Origin: Paracoccaceae bacterium
GTDB lineage: Bacteria; Pseudomonadota; Alphaproteobacteria; Rhodobacterales; Rhodobacteraceae
Length of the DNA stretch: 6,753 nucleotides
Assembly (NCBI GenBank): GCA_026709725.1
Contig: JAPOSK010000556.1
Span: 1-6,753 of the forward strand
Direction: 5' to 3'
The notes beneath the pieces were generated by a model. The model ran no database searches, was not told the DNA's origin, and was given only the letters and a program-made list of their open reading frames with translations. This document shows, in pieces, positions 4,884 through 6,753 of the stretch; position 1 is the stretch's first letter, and each line of letters starts with the position of its first letter. The position numbers and the translations under genes were made by a program.

Positions 4884-6753
4884 ACGTCCCGCTTGCTTCA
4901 GCCTGTTGCTTCCGAAATTCAGTCAGCAACTCGTTCAGTCGACCACACAACCGGTCGGTGACTTTCCCTGGACTGCGGAACCAATCAGTCGACCAGACCC
5001 GCAGGATGTTCCAGCCGAGATCTTCCAGGACAGCCTGACGCACCTTGTCCCTGTCACGTGCCGTGGCTGAACTGTGATAGGTCGCTCCGTCGCACTCAAT
5101 GCCAGCAAGATAGGCACCGGCACGATCGGGATTGACCACGGCCAGGTCGATTCTGAAACCGGAGGCGCCAATTTGGGTCCGCACCTCCCAGCCCTCTGCT
5201 TCAATGGCCGCTGCCACGGCCTCTTCAAATGGATTTTCCGCCGGCCCAAGGGACCCGATCTCGGCTGCCGGCAGGGCGACGCGGCCCCGCTCGGCATAAT
5301 CGAGGAAAGTCTTCAGATGCCGGACACCGACAGATTGTGTCCTTGATAGGTCGATCTGATCCGCTGTGATGGATGAAAACACGTGCATTTCTCTGCGGGC
5401 CCGGGTCACTGCGACATTGAGGCGTCTTTCATCTCCAGGTCCATTAATGCCAAAATTCATGGTCAGTTTCCCCGCAACATCCGGGCCAAAGGTGATGGAA
5501 AAGAACATGACATCGCGCTCATCACCTTGGATGTTCTCAAGATTCTTGACAATCACGGGTTCTTCCCGATCCTCGGAAAAGAACCACTCGAGTTCGCTCC
5601 GCGAACGACGGAGTTCATCAAGAAGATCAAGGATCAGCCCCTGTTGCTGGGAGTTGAAGGTAATGACGCCGAGAGTCGGACGGTCATGTTCCGGGCGCGT
5701 CAACCAGTCGGACAACCGCTTGTCGATCATGGTGACTACGGCCTTGGCCTCATCCTGATTCGTCCGTCCGACACCTCGGGCATATGTACCATTGATCTTG
5801 TGGAACCGGATGGCTTCCGAGCCCGTCACTGGCGCGGGAAAAGTCACAAGTCGGTTGCCGTAATAGTGGTGATTTGAGAACGCGATCAAGGCCTCGTCCC
5901 GGCTGCGGTAATGCCAATCCAGACGGCGCACAGGCACGCCGGCGTTTTCAACTTCCTCCAGGATCGACGGCATGTCCACAAGCAGTGGATCATCTTCATC
6001 GTCGCTATCATCCGAGCGACCAAAGAAGTTCGTGGGCGGCAGCTGCTTTGGATCGCCGACAATGATGGATTGCCGCGCTCGGGCGATGGCGCCCACGGCA
6101 TCCCAGGTTGTGATCTGGGAGGCTTCATCAAAGATCACCAGATCAAAAGCGGCCTGTCCGGCTGGCAGATACTGAGCGATGGAAAGGGGCGACATCAGCA
6201 CACAGGGTTTCAGGCGCGTCAGTGTCTCGGTCAGGTTGCCGAGCAGGATTCGAATCGGCATGGATGGACGTTTCAGACCCAATTGGTGCCGAAGCGTGCC
6301 AAGTTCGGATTTACGGGGCACTTCGTCCCGTCCGGGCAGGTTATGGTGAATACGGCGCATAACCTCATGGGGAGCAATCTTGGCAGCCTTGGCATCAAGC
6401 TCCTTGAATGTTCTGACCAGGTCTTCGTGTTGCCAATGGAGAAAATGATTCAGTGGCTTTGAGGCATCAATTGCGAGAGGTAACCACCATCGTGCATAAG
6501 CACCGAGGAAAGTATCATCAACTGACCCTGTGACGTCACCGGCCTCGATTCGATCTGCCAATGCGCCAAGACCCGCAGCACCGGCTTTCCTCCGCACCTC
6601 ACGCCAACGTGTCCAATCACGGAGGTGGTCCCTGTGGGTTTGGATGAGGTCCAATTCGCGGATCAGTTGCGTGGACTCCATGTCGGCTGGAAGAGTGCCT
6701 TTTAGCGCCTCGAACCTACGGGTATGGTCACTCATCGTGCTGCGCGCATTTCG
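4870..6753 (-). CDS. C-terminal part of a large SF1 helicase fused to a Vsr-like nuclease (5' end outside window)
   Basis: The frame is open through the right edge. The internal ATG at 6733-6735 is only a convenient numbering start (621 residues) and is unlikely to be the true one. Visible helicase motifs in order: FDEASQ (202-207, Walker B), GDPKQLPPT (227-235), WHYRSRDEALIAFSN (274-288), NLENIQGDERDV (398-409) and NVAVTRARR (440-448). Walker A is absent and should lie upstream. The C-terminal domain runs from about 502 to 586: NPFEEAV, SGFRIDLAV (D530), GIECDGATYHSS (E547, D549, H554), ARDRDKVRQ, LGWNILRVWSTDWF. This is the MTES_1575/Vsr-like PD-(D/E)XK nuclease fold. The architecture matches large DUF4011/DUF3320-type helicase-nucleases, usually well over 1,000 residues, some of which have been linked to phage defence (I recall the name Hhe). 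All motifs in view are intact, so this part looks functional. The last 10-20 residues run into Uma2-derived sequence. Confidence 0.9.
   Translation of the reverse strand, partial: RNARSTMSDHTRRFEALKGTLPADMESTQLIRELDLIQTHRDHLRDWTRWREVRRKAGAAGLGALADRIEAGDVTGSVDDTFLGAYARWWLPLAIDASKPLNHFLHWQHEDLVRTFKELDAKAAKIAPHEVMRRIHHNLPGRDEVPRKSELGTLRHQLGLKRPSMPIRILLGNLTETLTRLKPCVLMSPLSIAQYLPAGQAAFDLVIFDEASQITTWDAVGAIARARQSIIVGDPKQLPPTNFFGRSDDSDDEDDPLLVDMPSILEEVENAGVPVRRLDWHYRSRDEALIAFSNHHYYGNRLVTFPAPVTGSEAIRFHKINGTYARGVGRTNQDEAKAVVTMIDKRLSDWLTRPEHDRPTLGVITFNSQQQGLILDLLDELRRSRSELEWFFSEDREEPVIVKNLENIQGDERDVMFFSITFGPDVAGKLTMNFGINGPGDERRLNVAVTRARREMHVFSSITADQIDLSRTQSVGVRHLKTFLDYAERGRVALPAAEIGSLGPAENPFEEAVAAAIEAEGWEVRTQIGASGFRIDLAVVNPDRAGAYLAGIECDGATYHSSATARDRDKVRQAVLEDLGWNILRVWSTDWFRSPGKVTDRLCGRLNELLTEFRKQQAEASGTFGPG

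Noticed and set aside
5383..5877. Plus-strand 164-residue open frame
   Set aside because: It is antisense to the helicase motif region, and its sequence mirrors conserved helicase codons.
6733..6735. ATG as the true start of the helicase
   Set aside because: The frame stays open to the edge, the Walker A half of the helicase is missing, and no ribosome binding site precedes this ATG.

Overview
This is probably a chromosomal window from an alphaproteobacterium, and the PcfJ-like and Uma2 sequences lean towards Rhodospirillales or Acetobacteraceae. That placement rests on family resemblance judged by eye: a typical RuvX, a DusA-type dihydrouridine synthase, a PcfJ-domain protein of the kind common in that group, and a decayed Uma2-family gene. 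No search was possible and no marker in the window fixes the genus. GC content looks moderate (mid-50s % by eye, not computed).

Layout from left to right: (1) Positions 1-481 hold no gene I can support, but several inverted repeats, including a hairpin capped by a UUCG tetraloop. (2) ruvX (+), a YqgF-fold Holliday junction resolvase-like protein. (3) A short gap with two small hairpins, then dusA (-), convergent with ruvX. (4) A gap of 150-200 bp rich in inverted repeats, between dusA and the divergent next gene. (5) A 691-residue protein (+) with a C-terminal PcfJ domain. (6) A degenerate Uma2-family nuclease gene (-), tail to tail with the PcfJ-like gene. It lacks its N-terminus and carries a substituted catalytic glutamate, a frameshift and an amber stop. 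(7) The C-terminal 627 codons of a large superfamily-1 helicase with a fused Vsr-like (MTES_1575-type) nuclease domain (-). Its 5' part, including Walker A, lies beyond the right edge.

The left half is housekeeping (replication/RNA-processing and tRNA modification). The right half is accessory: a PcfJ-like protein outside any visible conjugation operon, a dead Uma2 gene, and a helicase-nuclease of a type linked to phage defence. The helicase stop codon lies inside sequence that reads as Uma2 in another frame, so the two look joined by an old deletion or insertion. No operon links the accessory genes, since the PcfJ-like gene faces the other two. I see no complete new multi-gene system. The best leads are the PcfJ-like protein with its structured leader, and the helicase-nuclease whose remaining part is outside the window.
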